From Bermanella sp. WJH001 (GTDB lineage Bacteria > Pseudomonadota > Gammaproteobacteria > Pseudomonadales > Oceanobacteraceae): a stretch of DNA of 64,000 nucleotides. Position 1 is the stretch's first letter; every line of letters starts with the position of its first letter. The notes beneath the pieces were generated by a model. It made no database searches and was not told where the DNA came from. It saw nothing but the letters and a program-made list of their open reading frames with translations. The position numbers and the translations under genes are program-made. The DNA is taken from assembly GCF_030070105.1 (NCBI RefSeq), contig NZ_JASJOO010000003.1:47155-111154 (forward strand), read 5' to 3'. Below, piece by piece: positions 8,872 to 17,952 of the stretch.

Positions 8872-9291
8872 TTATTCTGCAGCGTCATCTGCATCAGATG
8901 CAGTGTCAGCAGTTTCAACTTCAACTTCAGCATCTTCACGACGTGGACGATCGTCACGACGGTCTTGACGGCTTTCAGCAGCTTTGATTGCAGAATCGCC
9001 AGTTACAGCATCTTTAGTACGAATAACCATGCTACGAATTACAGCATCGTTGAAACGGAAAGTGTTGTTTAACTCGGCAAGAGTTTCATTGTCACATTCG
9101 ATGTTCATAAGAACGTAATGTGCTTTATGAATCTTTTGGATTGGGTAAGCCAGGTGACGACGGCCCCAGTCTTCAAGACGGTGGATTTGACCACCTGTTT
9201 CTTTGATAGAGCCAGTGTAACGCTCGATCATTGAAGGTACTTGTTCGCTTTGATCTGGGTGAACCAGAAATACGATTTCGTAATGACGCAT
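8872..9291 (-). CDS. rpsF: 30S ribosomal protein S6
   Basis: S6 forms a heterodimer with S18. [25 protein letters not shown] and [22 protein letters not shown] are the conserved ferredoxin-like core (residues 1-95). The C-terminal tail (about 110-139) is an arginine/aspartate block turning strongly acidic (DDAAE end). It corresponds to the tail that RimK-type ligases extend with glutamate in some bacteria; that modification is not shown here. First gene of the operon, with its promoter expected in 9292-9400. Confidence 0.97.
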   Translation of the reverse strand: MRHYEIVFLVHPDQSEQVPSMIERYTGSIKETGGQIHRLEDWGRRHLAYPIQKIHKAHYVLMNIECDNETLAELNNTFRFNDAVIRSMVIRTKDAVTGDSAIKAAESRQDRRDDRPRREDAEVEVETADTASDADDAAE

Positions 9292-9568
9292 ATAAAATGC
9301 TCCTTATGGGTTAATAGCCTTTTATCAGTGCAAAGCGCTGTAAAGGGCAAGGAGTCCTATCTATCCAAATACAGATAAATCAGGGGGCGCGCATTATGCA
9401 CAAAAAAACACCAAAAAACAAGCTTGGCTTTACCCCCTAATTCTCGATCAAACCTCTAGCCAGTGTCACTATTGGCACAAAAGGCCACCCCTAATAGCCA
9501 CTTTCACCATTGGCGAAATATAAGAATGCGGTAAGCTGCGCACACACAATAAAAACAACAGGTGATTT

Positions 9569-10822
9569 ATGACACTAGGCAAGGCTTTGGGCCGCTCATT
9601 AACCGGTTTAATCGTGATAGCGGTAACAGCAGGCGCGATATTTCATACAGAGGTGCGCCAGCTTTATAACACCGTGCGCTTGTTTGATGCTGACATCATC
9701 GTTGAAAACTTCTCCCATATGGATGCCGTAGCCCCCATTAAAACCTTAAAAGCCACTAACAACGTACGCCCGCTTATCCCTGCCCCACAACCATTACCTG
9801 AAACCTTCACTTACAAGGGTGAAACCCGCAATCTACAAGATTGGCTTACTGACTCAAGCGCCACGGCATTAGTGGTGATTCAAGACGACAACCTAGTCTT
9901 TGAAGATTATTTCCAAGGCACCCAGGCCACCGACAAACGTATTTCTTGGTCCATGGCAAAATCGTTTTTAAGTGCATTATTTGGTATTGCCGTAAGTGAA
10001 GGCAAAATATCAGACTTAAACGCACCCGTTACTGATTATGTGCCCAGTTTAAAAGGCTCAGGTTATGACGGTGTTTCCATCAAAAATGTATTACAAATGA
10101 GCAGCGGTGTTTATTTTAACGAAGACTACGGCGACTTTAATAGCGACATTAATCGCTTTGGTCGAGTGATGGCACTGGGCGGCAGCTTTGATGATTTTGC
10201 TGCCTCTTTAAACCAAGACCCAAAACATGAGCAAGGCACCTTCATGCACTATGTGAGCATTGATACCCATGTGATTGGCATGGTGCTACGCGCTGCCACG
10301 GGCAAAACCATTATGGAATATTTCCAAGAAAAACTTTGGAACAAGCTTGGCACAGAAGAAGACGCTTTCTACATCACAGATACCACAGGCGAGCCAATGG
10401 TGCTGGGTGGTTTAAATATGCTAAGCCGCGACTATGGGCGCATGGGCATGTTATACCGTGATGGCGGTATGTATAACGGCGAACAAATTGTGCCGGCAAA
10501 ATGGATAGAAGACAGCATCACCCCAGATGCCCCTCACTTAATGCCAGGCAAACGCGACACAGCCAACACTAATTTTGGTTATGGCTATCAATGGTGGCTA
10601 CCTGAAAACCCAGACCAAGAGTTTTTAGCCATTGGTATTTATGGCCAATACATTTTCATTGATCGTAAAACCAATACCGTCATTGTGAAAAACAGTGCTG
10701 ACCGCGGTTTTATGGATAACGGTTACGAAAGCAAAGATATTGCCGTGGCGGCGTTTCGTGCTATTGCAAAAAATTTAGAGAAAAAAAGTAACCCCGTGCA
10801 AACCACGGCACAAGCAGATTAA
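9569..10822 (+). CDS. Membrane-anchored serine hydrolase of the beta-lactamase/class C family
   Basis: A penicillin-binding-protein-like serine hydrolase with an N-terminal membrane anchor (about residues 8-27). The SxxK motif is SMAK (S128-K131) in ISWSMAKSFLSALFG. The second motif is YVS (Y228), where class C enzymes have YxN. Family patterns VTDYVPSLKGSGYDGVSIKNVLQMSSG and LNMLSRDYGRMGMLYRDGG are clear. Probably an esterase or peptidase facing the periplasm. Its substrate cannot be read from sequence, and it is not a classical resistance beta-lactamase. A hairpin with a T-run follows it. It is transcribed alone. Confidence 0.85.
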   Translation: MTLGKALGRSLTGLIVIAVTAGAIFHTEVRQLYNTVRLFDADIIVENFSHMDAVAPIKTLKATNNVRPLIPAPQPLPETFTYKGETRNLQDWLTDSSATALVVIQDDNLVFEDYFQGTQATDKRISWSMAKSFLSALFGIAVSEGKISDLNAPVTDYVPSLKGSGYDGVSIKNVLQMSSGVYFNEDYGDFNSDINRFGRVMALGGSFDDFAASLNQDPKHEQGTFMHYVSIDTHVIGMVLRAATGKTIMEYFQEKLWNKLGTEEDAFYITDTTGEPMVLGGLNMLSRDYGRMGMLYRDGGMYNGEQIVPAKWIEDSITPDAPHLMPGKRDTANTNFGYGYQWWLPENPDQEFLAIGIYGQYIFIDRKTNTVIVKNSADRGFMDNGYESKDIAVAAFRAIAKNLEKKSNPVQTTAQAD

Positions 10823-10843
10823 GCTATACCACAAATAAAACTC

Positions 10844-10875
10844 ACGCCTTTGATTTCATTAAGGGCGTTTTTTTA
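10844..10875 (+). terminator. Terminator of the serine hydrolase gene
   Basis: ACGCCTT pairs with AAGGGCGT around a 10-nt loop and is followed by seven T residues, 22 bp after the stop codon. Confidence 0.75.
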
Positions 10876-10886
10876 ATCAAACAATA

Positions 10887-10918
10887 AAAAAGCGCTCGAA
10901 TAACCATGAGCGCTTTTG
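10887..10918 (-). terminator. Terminator of the Mpo1-like gene
   Basis: A 10-bp perfect stem AAAAGCGCTC / GAGCGCTTTT with a 10-11-nt loop lies 22 bp beyond the minus-strand stop at 10940. The flanking A/T runs suit minus-strand termination. Confidence 0.8.
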
Positions 10919-10939
10919 ATAAACACAAATCAAACTGCA

Positions 10940-11296
10940 TTAATGCGCCGATTGATCTTTAGCCTGTTGCGTTTTACGAAAATGCTCTTTAGGTAAGGTT
11001 CCGGTTACCGCTTGTGCCAACATCACCCAGTCCGATGCAAAACTGTAAAGCGGATATTGAAAGGTGGCAGGGCGATTATATTCATAAAAAAAGTGGCCAA
11101 CCCAAGCAAAGCCATAACCCACCACAGGTAACAACCAAAGCAAACTGTATTGTGCCGTGATCAAACTATAAGCTAATAATGCCAACACTAAAGAACTGCC
11201 AACATAGTGCAGCACACGACACGTTGTGTTGCTGTGCTCTGCCAGATAAAACGGATAAAACTCTTTAAAACTCGTTATGCGTGTTTCTTGTGTCAT
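10940..11296 (-). CDS. Mpo1-like (DUF962) small membrane protein
   Basis: A 118-aa protein with family hallmarks: FKEFYPFYLAEHSNTTCRVLHYVGS at the N-terminus, then VVGYGFAWVGHFFYEYNRPATFQYPLYSFASDW. The conserved histidines (in AEHSN, VLHYVG and VGHFFYE) are those that bind iron in the yeast Mpo1 2-hydroxy fatty-acid dioxygenase family. Two or three hydrophobic segments cover residues 30-67 and part of the C-terminus. Family membership is clear, but the substrate in this organism is unknown. Single-gene unit. Confidence 0.85.
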   Translation of the reverse strand: MTQETRITSFKEFYPFYLAEHSNTTCRVLHYVGSSLVLALLAYSLITAQYSLLWLLPVVGYGFAWVGHFFYEYNRPATFQYPLYSFASDWVMLAQAVTGTLPKEHFRKTQQAKDQSAH

Positions 11297-11524
11297 CGCC
11301 CTCTCCTACTTTTTTATTATTTATAGATGAATTATGCGCTTTAAAGAAAAAAAGCCCAGTTGCATTTAAGGCCCCATGATTGCCACTAGAAGCCAAGTGC
11401 TTGTTTTATATGAGGTAAGAGGAACATTTATCGAAAATACGGATCAAAAGCAGCTAATTTTTGCCGTTTATTATCGATAAATCTGCATATACTCTTAACA
11501 TCAGTTAAATAACAGGTTGCGCTC

Positions 11525-12046
11525 ATGGATCAGTATCAAGCTTCACAAAAATGGCTGCATTGGCTCAGTGCCATTTTGATATTGGGCCTCTTTGCTCTTG
11601 GCGTATGGATGCGTACATTGGGGTATTACGATTCGTGGTACCAAACCGCACCTCATTGGCACAAACAAATGGGCATTATCTTGTTATTTATTATGCTAGT
11701 TCGACTGATATGGCGACTTAAAATCAAAGCCCCTGCGCCATTGATTAACCATAAAGCATGGGAGGTTAAAGTTGCTCATATTACCCATTACATTTTGTAT
11801 CTAGGCATATTTACGATTATTGCCAGCGGTTATTTAATTGCCACGGCTGATAATCGGCCTATAGATGTATTTGGCTTATTTAGCATGCCGGTTTTATTCA
11901 CCCCGTTTGATGGTCAAGAAGACATCGCCGGTTTCATTCATGAGTACGGTGCCTATGCATTAATGGCCTTAGTGGCTTTACACATTGCAGGGGCCTTTAA
12001 ACATCATATGATTGATAAAGATTCAACACTAAAGCGCATGCTGTAG
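11525..12046 (+). CDS. Cytochrome b561 family protein
   Basis: A four-helix inner-membrane di-heme b-type cytochrome that passes electrons between quinones and periplasmic or soluble partners. Membrane segments lie near residues 13-30, 44-62, 85-107 and 137-155. Histidines likely to bind heme are in KWLHWLS, TAPHWHKQMG, THYILY and ALHIAGAFKHH. At 173 aa it matches the E. coli CybB/YodB group. It is followed 57 nt later by a YceI-like gene. The b561-YceI pairing is recurrent in proteobacteria. Confidence 0.92.
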   Translation: MDQYQASQKWLHWLSAILILGLFALGVWMRTLGYYDSWYQTAPHWHKQMGIILLFIMLVRLIWRLKIKAPAPLINHKAWEVKVAHITHYILYLGIFTIIASGYLIATADNRPIDVFGLFSMPVLFTPFDGQEDIAGFIHEYGAYALMALVALHIAGAFKHHMIDKDSTLKRML

Positions 12047-12102
12047 GCATGCTTAGAAACACGTTTTATTTTAAAAAACGCACTTAAACCAAGGAGATCA
12101 AA

Positions 12103-12681
12103 ATGAAGAACACAATTAAAGCATTGGGCGCAGGCCTTGTTCTTACCCTTAGCAGCACAGTCTTTGCCGCTGAAGATTACGTCATTGATACAAAAGGCAT
12201 GCACGCTTTTATTGAATTTAAAATCAAACACCTGGGCTATAGCTGGCTAAAAGGTCGCTTTAACGACTTTGAAGGTGATTTTTCTTATGATGAAAAAAAT
12301 CCTGAAAAATCCAATGTCAATGTAACCATCAAAACAGCAAGCGTTGATTCCAACCACGCAGAGCGCGACAAGCACTTGCGCGGCAGTGATTTTTTAAATG
12401 TGAGCAAATTTCCTACATCAACATTTAAAAGCACTAAAGTAGTAAGCAAAGCAAATGGCGCTGCCGATATTCATGGTAAATTCACACTAAACGGTGTGAC
12501 TAAAGACATCATCATCAATGCACAAGAAATTGGTGCAGGTAGTGATCCTTGGGGTGGATTCCGTCGCGGTTTTGAAGGTACCACTGAGATCGCACTTAAA
12601 GATTACAACATCAACTTTAACCTAGGCCCTGCCTCTGAAAAAGTTGAGTTAATCTTAAACATTGAAGGCGTTCGTAAATAA
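12103..12681 (+). CDS. YceI family periplasmic lipocalin-like protein
   Basis: A signal peptide (residues 1-22, ending VFAA) precedes a YceI beta-barrel, known to bind isoprenoid lipids such as polyprenyl chains or quinones. Family patterns include [54 protein letters not shown] and the C-terminal [23 protein letters not shown] strong AAGGAG ribosome site sits upstream. Pairing with cytochrome b561 suggests a joint redox or quinone-related role. That is inference. Confidence 0.93.
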   Translation: MKNTIKALGAGLVLTLSSTVFAAEDYVIDTKGMHAFIEFKIKHLGYSWLKGRFNDFEGDFSYDEKNPEKSNVNVTIKTASVDSNHAERDKHLRGSDFLNVSKFPTSTFKSTKVVSKANGAADIHGKFTLNGVTKDIIINAQEIGAGSDPWGGFRRGFEGTTEIALKDYNINFNLGPASEKVELILNIEGVRK

Positions 12682-12702
12682 CACAAGCGCACATAAAATA
12701 AT

Positions 12703-12740
12703 AAAAGGCCCTGCTCATCCATTGAGCAGGGCCTTTTTTT
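12703..12740. terminator. Bidirectional terminator between yceI and the xanthine/uracil permease
   Basis: A near-perfect stem AAAAGGCCCTGCTCA / TGAGCAGGGCCTTTTTTT lies in the convergent gap. T-runs on both strands would serve both genes. Confidence 0.92.
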
Positions 12741-12759
12741 TGAACCAGCAAACGGTCAA

Positions 12760-14142
12760 TTAAGCCGCCTTATTTATCTTTTCATCCTCAAGGTTATCTT
12801 TTGTTATTTGAATATCACTTAAACTCGGCAAACATGAATTTAAGATAATGGCAGTAAGGCCACACGTTGTAATCGCTGAACCAAATATATTTTGTACAAG
12901 CTTAGGCATTTCTTTTAATACATCAGGCACCATGGCAACCCCTAAACCCAATCCAAATGATACCGCCATAATTAACATGGTACGACGATCAAGCTCTAAA
13001 CTTGCAAGAATCCGAATCCCCGCTGCGGCAACCGTGCCAAACATCACTAATGTCGCGCCACCTAAAACCGGCTTTGGTAACTGCTGAAACACAGCACCAA
13101 TAACAGGGAACAAACCTAAAATAATCAGCATTCCCGCCGTCCATAAGGCCACATAACGAGAAGCCATGCCCGTTAACTGAATCACACCATTATTTTGACT
13201 AAACGTGGTATTTGGAAACGTATTCATAACCGCAGCAATAAGTGAGTTAACACCATCCCCTAATACACCGTTTTTGATACGCTTGGTATACAAAGGACCC
13301 GTTATTGGTTCTTTGGAAACCATGGAAGTGGCCGTAAGATCACCGGCACTCTCAATGGCCGTTATTAAATAAATAAGTGCAACAGGAATAAAGGCAGCTA
13401 AATCAAAAGACATACCGTATTTAAATGGCACAGGCAGGGTAAACACATTCACACCGGCCATAGAAGAAAAGTCTACCTTCCCCATTGCCATGGCGACAAA
13501 AAAGCCCGTCATCAAACCAAAAAAGATAGCACCACTGCGTAAATAAATATTTTTAAATTGGTTCAGCACCACAATGAGCACCAGCACAGACAAACCTAAA
13601 CCTAGGTTTGTCAAACTACCAAAATCAGGCGCGTTAAAACCGCCTGCTAAATCGGTCATCCCCACTTTAATCAGGTTAAAACCAATGGTTGTAATCACAA
13701 TGCCGGTCACTAACGGATTAATAAAAAACTTCAGTTTGTGTAAAAAACGACTCAAGAAAATTTCAATGAAAGCACCTAAGCAACACACACCAAAGATGAG
13801 ACTTAAGATTTCTTCAGGGCCGCCACCCTTGCCTTTTGCAATGAAGCCTGCAGCTAATATAGAACTTAAAAAAGCAAAACTGGTGCCCTGCAACGACACC
13901 AAACCCGACCCCACAGGGCCAATGGTTTTAGCTTGTATAAACGTGCCCACCCCAGACACAATTAACGCCATACTAATCAGGTAAGGAATCTCACTGCCTA
14001 AACCCAATACCCCACCAATTATCAGTGTGGGGGTAATGATTCCTACAAAACTAGCCAATACATGCTGCAAAGCAGCAAGTAAAGTTGGCCCTATGGGCGG
14101 CTTATCATTTAAGCCATAAAGCAGGTCGTTATTTGATTGCAT
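12760..14142 (-). CDS. NCS2 family xanthine/uracil permease
   Basis: A nucleobase:cation symporter of the inner membrane with about 12-14 hydrophobic segments over 460 aa. Family signs include LAALQHVLASFVGIITP (the conserved QH of helix 1), the Q-containing LQGTSFAF, AIESAGDLTATS (catalytic-site helix 8 with the conserved E) and FPNTTFSQNNGVIQLTG (NTFPxTxFxQNxGVIxxTG signature). The start at 14142 is supported by GGAG 8-11 nt upstream. The longer frame to 14211 is unlikely because it would cross the operator at 14187. Divergent from an 8-oxoguanine deaminase gene, so a purine such as xanthine, guanine or urate is the likely cargo; uracil cannot be excluded. Confidence 0.92.
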   Translation of the reverse strand: MQSNNDLLYGLNDKPPIGPTLLAALQHVLASFVGIITPTLIIGGVLGLGSEIPYLISMALIVSGVGTFIQAKTIGPVGSGLVSLQGTSFAFLSSILAAGFIAKGKGGGPEEILSLIFGVCCLGAFIEIFLSRFLHKLKFFINPLVTGIVITTIGFNLIKVGMTDLAGGFNAPDFGSLTNLGLGLSVLVLIVVLNQFKNIYLRSGAIFFGLMTGFFVAMAMGKVDFSSMAGVNVFTLPVPFKYGMSFDLAAFIPVALIYLITAIESAGDLTATSMVSKEPITGPLYTKRIKNGVLGDGVNSLIAAVMNTFPNTTFSQNNGVIQLTGMASRYVALWTAGMLIILGLFPVIGAVFQQLPKPVLGGATLVMFGTVAAAGIRILASLELDRRTMLIMAVSFGLGLGVAMVPDVLKEMPKLVQNIFGSAITTCGLTAIILNSCLPSLSDIQITKDNLEDEKINKAA

Positions 14143-14455
14143 TGTGCGCTCCACATTTTTTGTAATGTTGCCTACATGCAAAAACATGACCAACTGGTCA
14201 ATTAACTCCAACCCCCTGAAGTGATGATTGATATAACTAAATCCGTATTTGAATTTGCACCATCACATAACCAGCTGCACCATAAAGAAACAGACATAAA
14301 GAAATAATCGCCACTGGTGACGATACACACCGTCTTTGCTAACATGTGGGCTTGGCAGATTAACACGCAAGTCACTGCCATGTTCCAACTCCCGTTGGTG
14401 CATGGTGGCACGTAAAACAAGCTAGCATGCATCACTATTTATTAGGAATAATGAC
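14143..14455. promoter_or_regulatory. Divergent promoter region of the purine permease and 8-oxoguanine deaminase
   Basis: This 313-bp divergent intergenic region has no credible gene. It carries the RutR-type palindrome at 14187-14200, close to the permease start. AGGAA at about 14443 lies 8 nt before the deaminase ATG. No purine riboswitch fold was recognised. Confidence 0.65.
14187..14200. promoter_or_regulatory. RutR-type operator upstream of the permease
   Basis: TGACCA-AC-TGGTCA is a perfect 6+6 inverted repeat with a 2-nt centre, 45 bp upstream of the permease ATG. It equals the core of the E. coli RutR consensus TTGACCAnnTGGTCAA. A RutR-like regulator is encoded at 32326-32955. Binding is inferred. 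Confidence 0.7.
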
Positions 14456-15820
14456 ATGCAACACGCCAAACCTTTATGGATTAAAAACCCTCTCGCCACA
14501 TTCGATGGCCAACATCAAAACAGCCAGCATATTACCAATGGAATCGTTGTAGAAAACGATGTCATTATTCAATGTTTAGGTGCAGGTGAAACACCAACCG
14601 TACAAAATCATGATGTATTTGATGCCAGTCAACACGTGTTAACCCCCGGGCTCGTCAACACCCATCATCATTTTTATCAAACACTTACTCGTGCTTGCCC
14701 TCCTGCTTTAAATAAAAAACTTTTTCCATGGCTGCAAACTCTGTATCCAATTTGGGCAGGTTTACAACCGGAACAGCACGCAGTGGCCACTGAGCTTGCT
14801 ATGGTTGAGTTGTTATTAAGTGGCTGCACCACCGTTAGCGATCATCATTACCTATTTCCACAAGCGTTGTCTCACGCCATTGACACTCAAGTGACGGTTG
14901 CAAAATCCCTTGGCATGCGCGCCACCTTTACTCGAGGTAGCATGAGTTTAGGACAAGACCAAGGAGGATTACCGCCGCAATCGGTGGTGCAAAGTGAACA
15001 AACAATTTTAGAAGACAGCGAACGCCTAATAAAAACCTATCATCAAAAAGATGATTTAATCGAAATCGCACTGGCACCGTGCTCACCGTTTTCTGTCACC
15101 ACAAGTTTGATGCAAGACAGTGCTACATTAGCCAAACAATATAATGTAAACCTACATACTCACTTAGCAGAAACGGAAGATGAAAATCGTTTCTGTCTAA
15201 ATATGTTTGGCATGCGCCCATTAGATTACCTAGAAAGCGTGGGCTGGATGCACGACCGCACCTGGCTTGCACATGGCATACATTTTAATGACGATGAAAT
15301 TAAACGACTTGGACAAGCAAACGTTGGCATTACACATTGCCCGTCCTCTAACATGGTATTGGCATCAGGCATTTGCCGCATAAACGAACTCAAAGCCGCT
15401 GGTGTACGCTTAGGTTTAGGCGTAGATGGAAGCGCTAGTAATGATCACAGTAACCTTATGCAAGAAATCCGTCAGGCGTTACTTATACAACGTTTACGTT
15501 ATGAAGCGGATGAATTTACTCACGAAGACGCGTTACAACTTGCCACCTCTGGGTCGGCCAGTGTCTTAAACCGACACGATATCGGAATACTCGCTGTCGG
15601 AAAAAAAGCAGACTTAGCATTATACAAACTCGATGAACCACGCTTTTCGGGCAGTCATGACCCATTAGCAGCATTAGTATTATGTGGCGCTTACAAAGCG
15701 GACGCTGTCATGATAAACGGGCAATGGAAAGTCAAACAAGGTGAGTGGTTAGGTGGTGATATTCAAAAGCTAATGAAAACACACAGCCAAGCAGCAAGTA
15801 GAATTTACAAGAGGCTATAA
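14456..15820 (+). CDS. 8-oxoguanine deaminase (amidohydrolase superfamily)
   Basis: A cytosolic metal-dependent deaminase converting 8-oxoguanine to urate. The family also includes AtzB-like hydroxytriazine hydrolases. Metal-ligand motifs are NTHHHFYQTLTRA (H70-H72), LHTHLAETEDEN, WLAHGIHFND and VDGSASNDHSN, the last with the metal-binding Asp. NTHHHFYQTLTR plus CPPALNKKLFPWL is typical of the group. At 454 aa it is normal. The product, urate, feeds PuuD encoded nearby. Divergent from the NCS2 permease and sharing its operator region. Confidence 0.85.
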   Translation: MQHAKPLWIKNPLATFDGQHQNSQHITNGIVVENDVIIQCLGAGETPTVQNHDVFDASQHVLTPGLVNTHHHFYQTLTRACPPALNKKLFPWLQTLYPIWAGLQPEQHAVATELAMVELLLSGCTTVSDHHYLFPQALSHAIDTQVTVAKSLGMRATFTRGSMSLGQDQGGLPPQSVVQSEQTILEDSERLIKTYHQKDDLIEIALAPCSPFSVTTSLMQDSATLAKQYNVNLHTHLAETEDENRFCLNMFGMRPLDYLESVGWMHDRTWLAHGIHFNDDEIKRLGQANVGITHCPSSNMVLASGICRINELKAAGVRLGLGVDGSASNDHSNLMQEIRQALLIQRLRYEADEFTHEDALQLATSGSASVLNRHDIGILAVGKKADLALYKLDEPRFSGSHDPLAALVLCGAYKADAVMINGQWKVKQGEWLGGDIQKLMKTHSQAASRIYKRL

Positions 15821-15828
15821 TTAAAAAT

Positions 15829-15857
15829 GGCCTAGTAATCCGTGAATCACTAGGCCC
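15829..15857 (-). terminator. Terminator in the convergent gap
   Basis: GGCCTAGT and ACTAGGCC form an 8-bp stem around a 12-nt loop. On the minus strand it is followed by TTTTTAA, so it can end the secreted-protein gene at 15885. It may also help end the deaminase transcript. Confidence 0.7.
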
Positions 15858-15884
15858 AATAAAGAGAACAACGGTTATTAATAA

Positions 15885-16784
15885 TTATTGAATATCAGCA
15901 GCTTCTGCTTTGACTTCATTTTTAATACGTGAAATGTCAGCATGAGACATACCCAAAATTTTAGCTGCACTATATATAACGAAGCGCTCAAAGAAATTAA
16001 ATCGCTGATCGTTATAAGCCGCAGACCAAAGATATTTAACAACAACTTCATTTGTTAATTCTGGTGTAGGCTCAGGCTGAGGCTCAGGATTTGATGATGC
16101 AATCAATTGAGTAGCATCATCAAATTCCATAGTAAACGTATTATATGCATCAGCTGAACCGCCTCTTCTGCCACGAGTTAACAAGTCTGCACGCACAAAA
16201 AAAGTATCTCCAACTTCAACATCAAAGCTAATAACCATTGAAGCGTTTTCACCTGAATTTTCAGTTACAAAAATAGAGTCATAAGCCAAAACATCATCAG
16301 GAGAGACCAATTCATAAACTAAAGTACCCATGTCACCAGTCCATGGAATGTCATCACCCTTAATGACAGCAACTCGACCTGTCACTTGACCTTCACCCAA
16401 AACCACGCCATGTAGGTTAATAAATAAATCAATAGTGGTAGGCACAGAACCAGTATATGTGTATTGCTGAATGCCATAAGCATTTGCATTTACACCTCGA
16501 CCATCTTCTGAAATAGAACGAGCTTTTAATACAGGTGTATAGTCTGAGCCATTTATTTGTGCCAAAACATCAGCAGAACCAGACATATCAGAATAGGTTA
16601 TCGTAGCGCTGGTTTGATTAATCGCACCGTCTTCAGTTATATTTATTTCACCGGTACAATAGCTTGGACAGTCACTAAATGTAACCGCAGATGCACTGGT
16701 TCCCCAGTTGGTCAATTCAACATCCGCATAAGAAATTGCAGGTAATAAAATAGCTGCACTAGCCAATAAAGCGTGCTTAATCAT
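15885..16784 (-). CDS. Secreted protein of unknown function
   Basis: I do not recognise a family. A signal peptide (residues 1-20, ending ISYA) leads into a beta-strand-rich, acidic domain (about 21-220). This domain has a close cysteine pair (CPSYC) and repeated short strands such as ATITYSDMSGSADVL and MVISFDVEVGDTFFVRADLL. A proline/glutamate linker (PEPQPEPTPE) joins a 60-residue helical tail with aromatic and lysine residues (YNDQRFNFFERFVIYSAAKILGM). The layout suggests an exported binding or surface protein. Probably monocistronic, with an AT-rich upstream region of about 330 bp. Confidence 0.6.
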   Translation of the reverse strand: MIKHALLASAAILLPAISYADVELTNWGTSASAVTFSDCPSYCTGEINITEDGAINQTSATITYSDMSGSADVLAQINGSDYTPVLKARSISEDGRGVNANAYGIQQYTYTGSVPTTIDLFINLHGVVLGEGQVTGRVAVIKGDDIPWTGDMGTLVYELVSPDDVLAYDSIFVTENSGENASMVISFDVEVGDTFFVRADLLTRGRRGGSADAYNTFTMEFDDATQLIASSNPEPQPEPTPELTNEVVVKYLWSAAYNDQRFNFFERFVIYSAAKILGMSHADISRIKNEVKAEAADIQ

Positions 16785-17120
16785 AAATAACTCCGTTTAC
16801 TTAAATAATTAAAGGCTCTCGCCAAATCAAACCATTCTAATCTAAAAAGAGTAAAAACATCTCAATAGAAAATAGGCGCTGGAAGTATAATTATTAAATA
16901 TCAAAGAGATAGACGGAGATTAAAATTTCTAATACTTAAGGATTAAAATTAAAAATAAACAACACAATTATGAGAACATGTTAACAATATGAAAGATTTA
17001 TTGGCCTGAATAGAATTAGGTTTGAGTTAAAACGAAGTGCATTTAACCATTTTAAACAACAAATAAAGTAGTTAAAAAGTACTACTTGATAAATACAACT
17101 AACCTGTAAATCTGCAAAAA
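16785..17120. other. AT-rich stretch without a gene
   Basis: About 336 bp, markedly AT-rich, with no reading frame carrying a ribosome site. It should contain the promoter of the secreted-protein gene at its left edge. No strong hairpin or repeat was seen. Confidence 0.5.
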
Positions 17121-17330
17121 CTAAGGAAATGATCGGTATTGCAGTAACAGACCAATGATCTCATGATCACTGTTGCTACTGGACAGGGATTCATTCATAT
17201 TGGCTCTTTGCGGCAGACGAATATTAAGCTGCTCCCGCAATGCGACCTCTAATTCAGAATCTAAATTAAGATCCACAACCTTTCCTAAAAAATTGCAAAT
17301 TCGCGTATGTAAAAATGTTTTCATTGTCAT
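17121..17330 (-). CDS. Small hypothetical protein, 69 aa
   Basis: No family is recognised. An excellent ribosome site (AGGGAGG, with GGAGG 5 nt before the ATG at 17330) supports it as a real gene. A TTG one codon upstream is less likely. The protein opens basic (MTMKTFLHTRIC), then has a probable amphipathic helix (LDSELEVALREQLNIRLP). The C-terminal part is serine-rich, then hydrophobic (MNESLSSSNSDHEIIGLLLQYR). It has no signal peptide or membrane segment. It lies between csp and the secreted-protein gene, with no obvious terminator after it. Confidence 0.55.
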   Translation of the reverse strand: MTMKTFLHTRICNFLGKVVDLNLDSELEVALREQLNIRLPQRANMNESLSSSNSDHEIIGLLLQYRSFP

Positions 17331-17400
17331 CAAAACCTCCCTATGAACACATGATTATTTCAAATTTATACCTGTCACCTTGTTAAATAACAGGCAATAA

Positions 17401-17431
17401 AAAAGGGCAAACCGTAAGGTTTACCCTTTTA
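17401..17431 (-). terminator. Terminator of the cold-shock gene
   Basis: AAAAGGGcAAACC / GGTTTaCCCTTTT stem with GTAA loop, 19 bp downstream of the csp stop. It is flanked by A and T runs. Confidence 0.88.
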
Positions 17432-17449
17432 AAATAAACAAGGTGCTAA

Positions 17450-17656
17450 TTAGATAGCGACAATGTTTTCTGCTTGAGGACCTTTTTGTCCTGAAGTCAC
17501 TGTAAATTCTACTTTTTGGCCTTCCGCTAAGGTTTTGAAACCAGAGCTTGTAATCGCACTAAAATGTGCAAAAACATCAGGGCCAGATTCTTGCTCAATG
17601 AAACCAAAACCTTTCGCTTCGTTGAACCACTTAACAGTACCGGTAGTTGTAGACAT
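17450..17656 (-). CDS. Cold-shock domain protein (CspA family)
   Basis: A single OB-fold RNA/DNA chaperone of 68 aa. RNP1 (KGFGFIEQ) and RNP2 (VFAHFSAI) are intact, after the family opening [12 protein letters not shown]. It resembles CspD/CspE-type proteins of Pseudomonas relatives, but the paralogue cannot be named. Monocistronic with its own terminator. The roughly 250-bp AT-rich region upstream probably holds a long 5' leader, as is usual for csp genes, though no cold-box was identified with confidence. Confidence 0.95.
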   Translation of the reverse strand: MSTTTGTVKWFNEAKGFGFIEQESGPDVFAHFSAITSSGFKTLAEGQKVEFTVTSGQKGPQAENIVAI

Positions 17657-17901
17657 AATAATATCCTAAATTTTTTAATAAGTTAGTGCCTTAAAAGGCA
17701 TGGATTGCATAAAGATTTTGACTGTAACTTAAAAACTGCAGGACGGAGATTAGTACGAATAAAACTGCGAAATGTAGGATATAAATATATAGACGTTCTT
17801 TCTAGCTGCCACTCACTCTATAGAGTTAACATCCATGTGTCTATGCTTATTTATAAAATAAATAAAAGCCTTGTCAATCAAGCACCTAGCTTAGATGATT
17901 T

Positions 17902-17944
17902 AAAACAAAACTGGCTTAAGCGCACTCAATACGGCTTAAACCAG
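17902..17944 (-). terminator. Terminator of the xdh-puu purine operon
   Basis: On the minus strand CTGGTTTAAGC pairs with GCTTAAGCCAG (one wobble) around a 12-nt loop, followed by TTTTGTTTTAAA. It begins 9 bp past the puuD stop, marking the end of the nine-gene operon. Confidence 0.8.
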
Positions 17945-17952
17945 CATCTAAA

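Noticed and set aside
9569-10822. Antibiotic-resistance beta-lactamase
   Set aside because: SxxK is present but the second motif is YVS and the KTG motif is not clear; the membrane anchor and family resemblance fit an envelope esterase or peptidase.
14202-14435. Small minus-strand frame in the permease/deaminase gap
   Set aside because: Cysteine-rich and atypical, no ribosome site, and it overlaps the probable promoter region.
14143-14455. Purine riboswitch upstream of the permease or deaminase
   Set aside because: No conserved purine-aptamer core or three-way junction pattern could be recognised.
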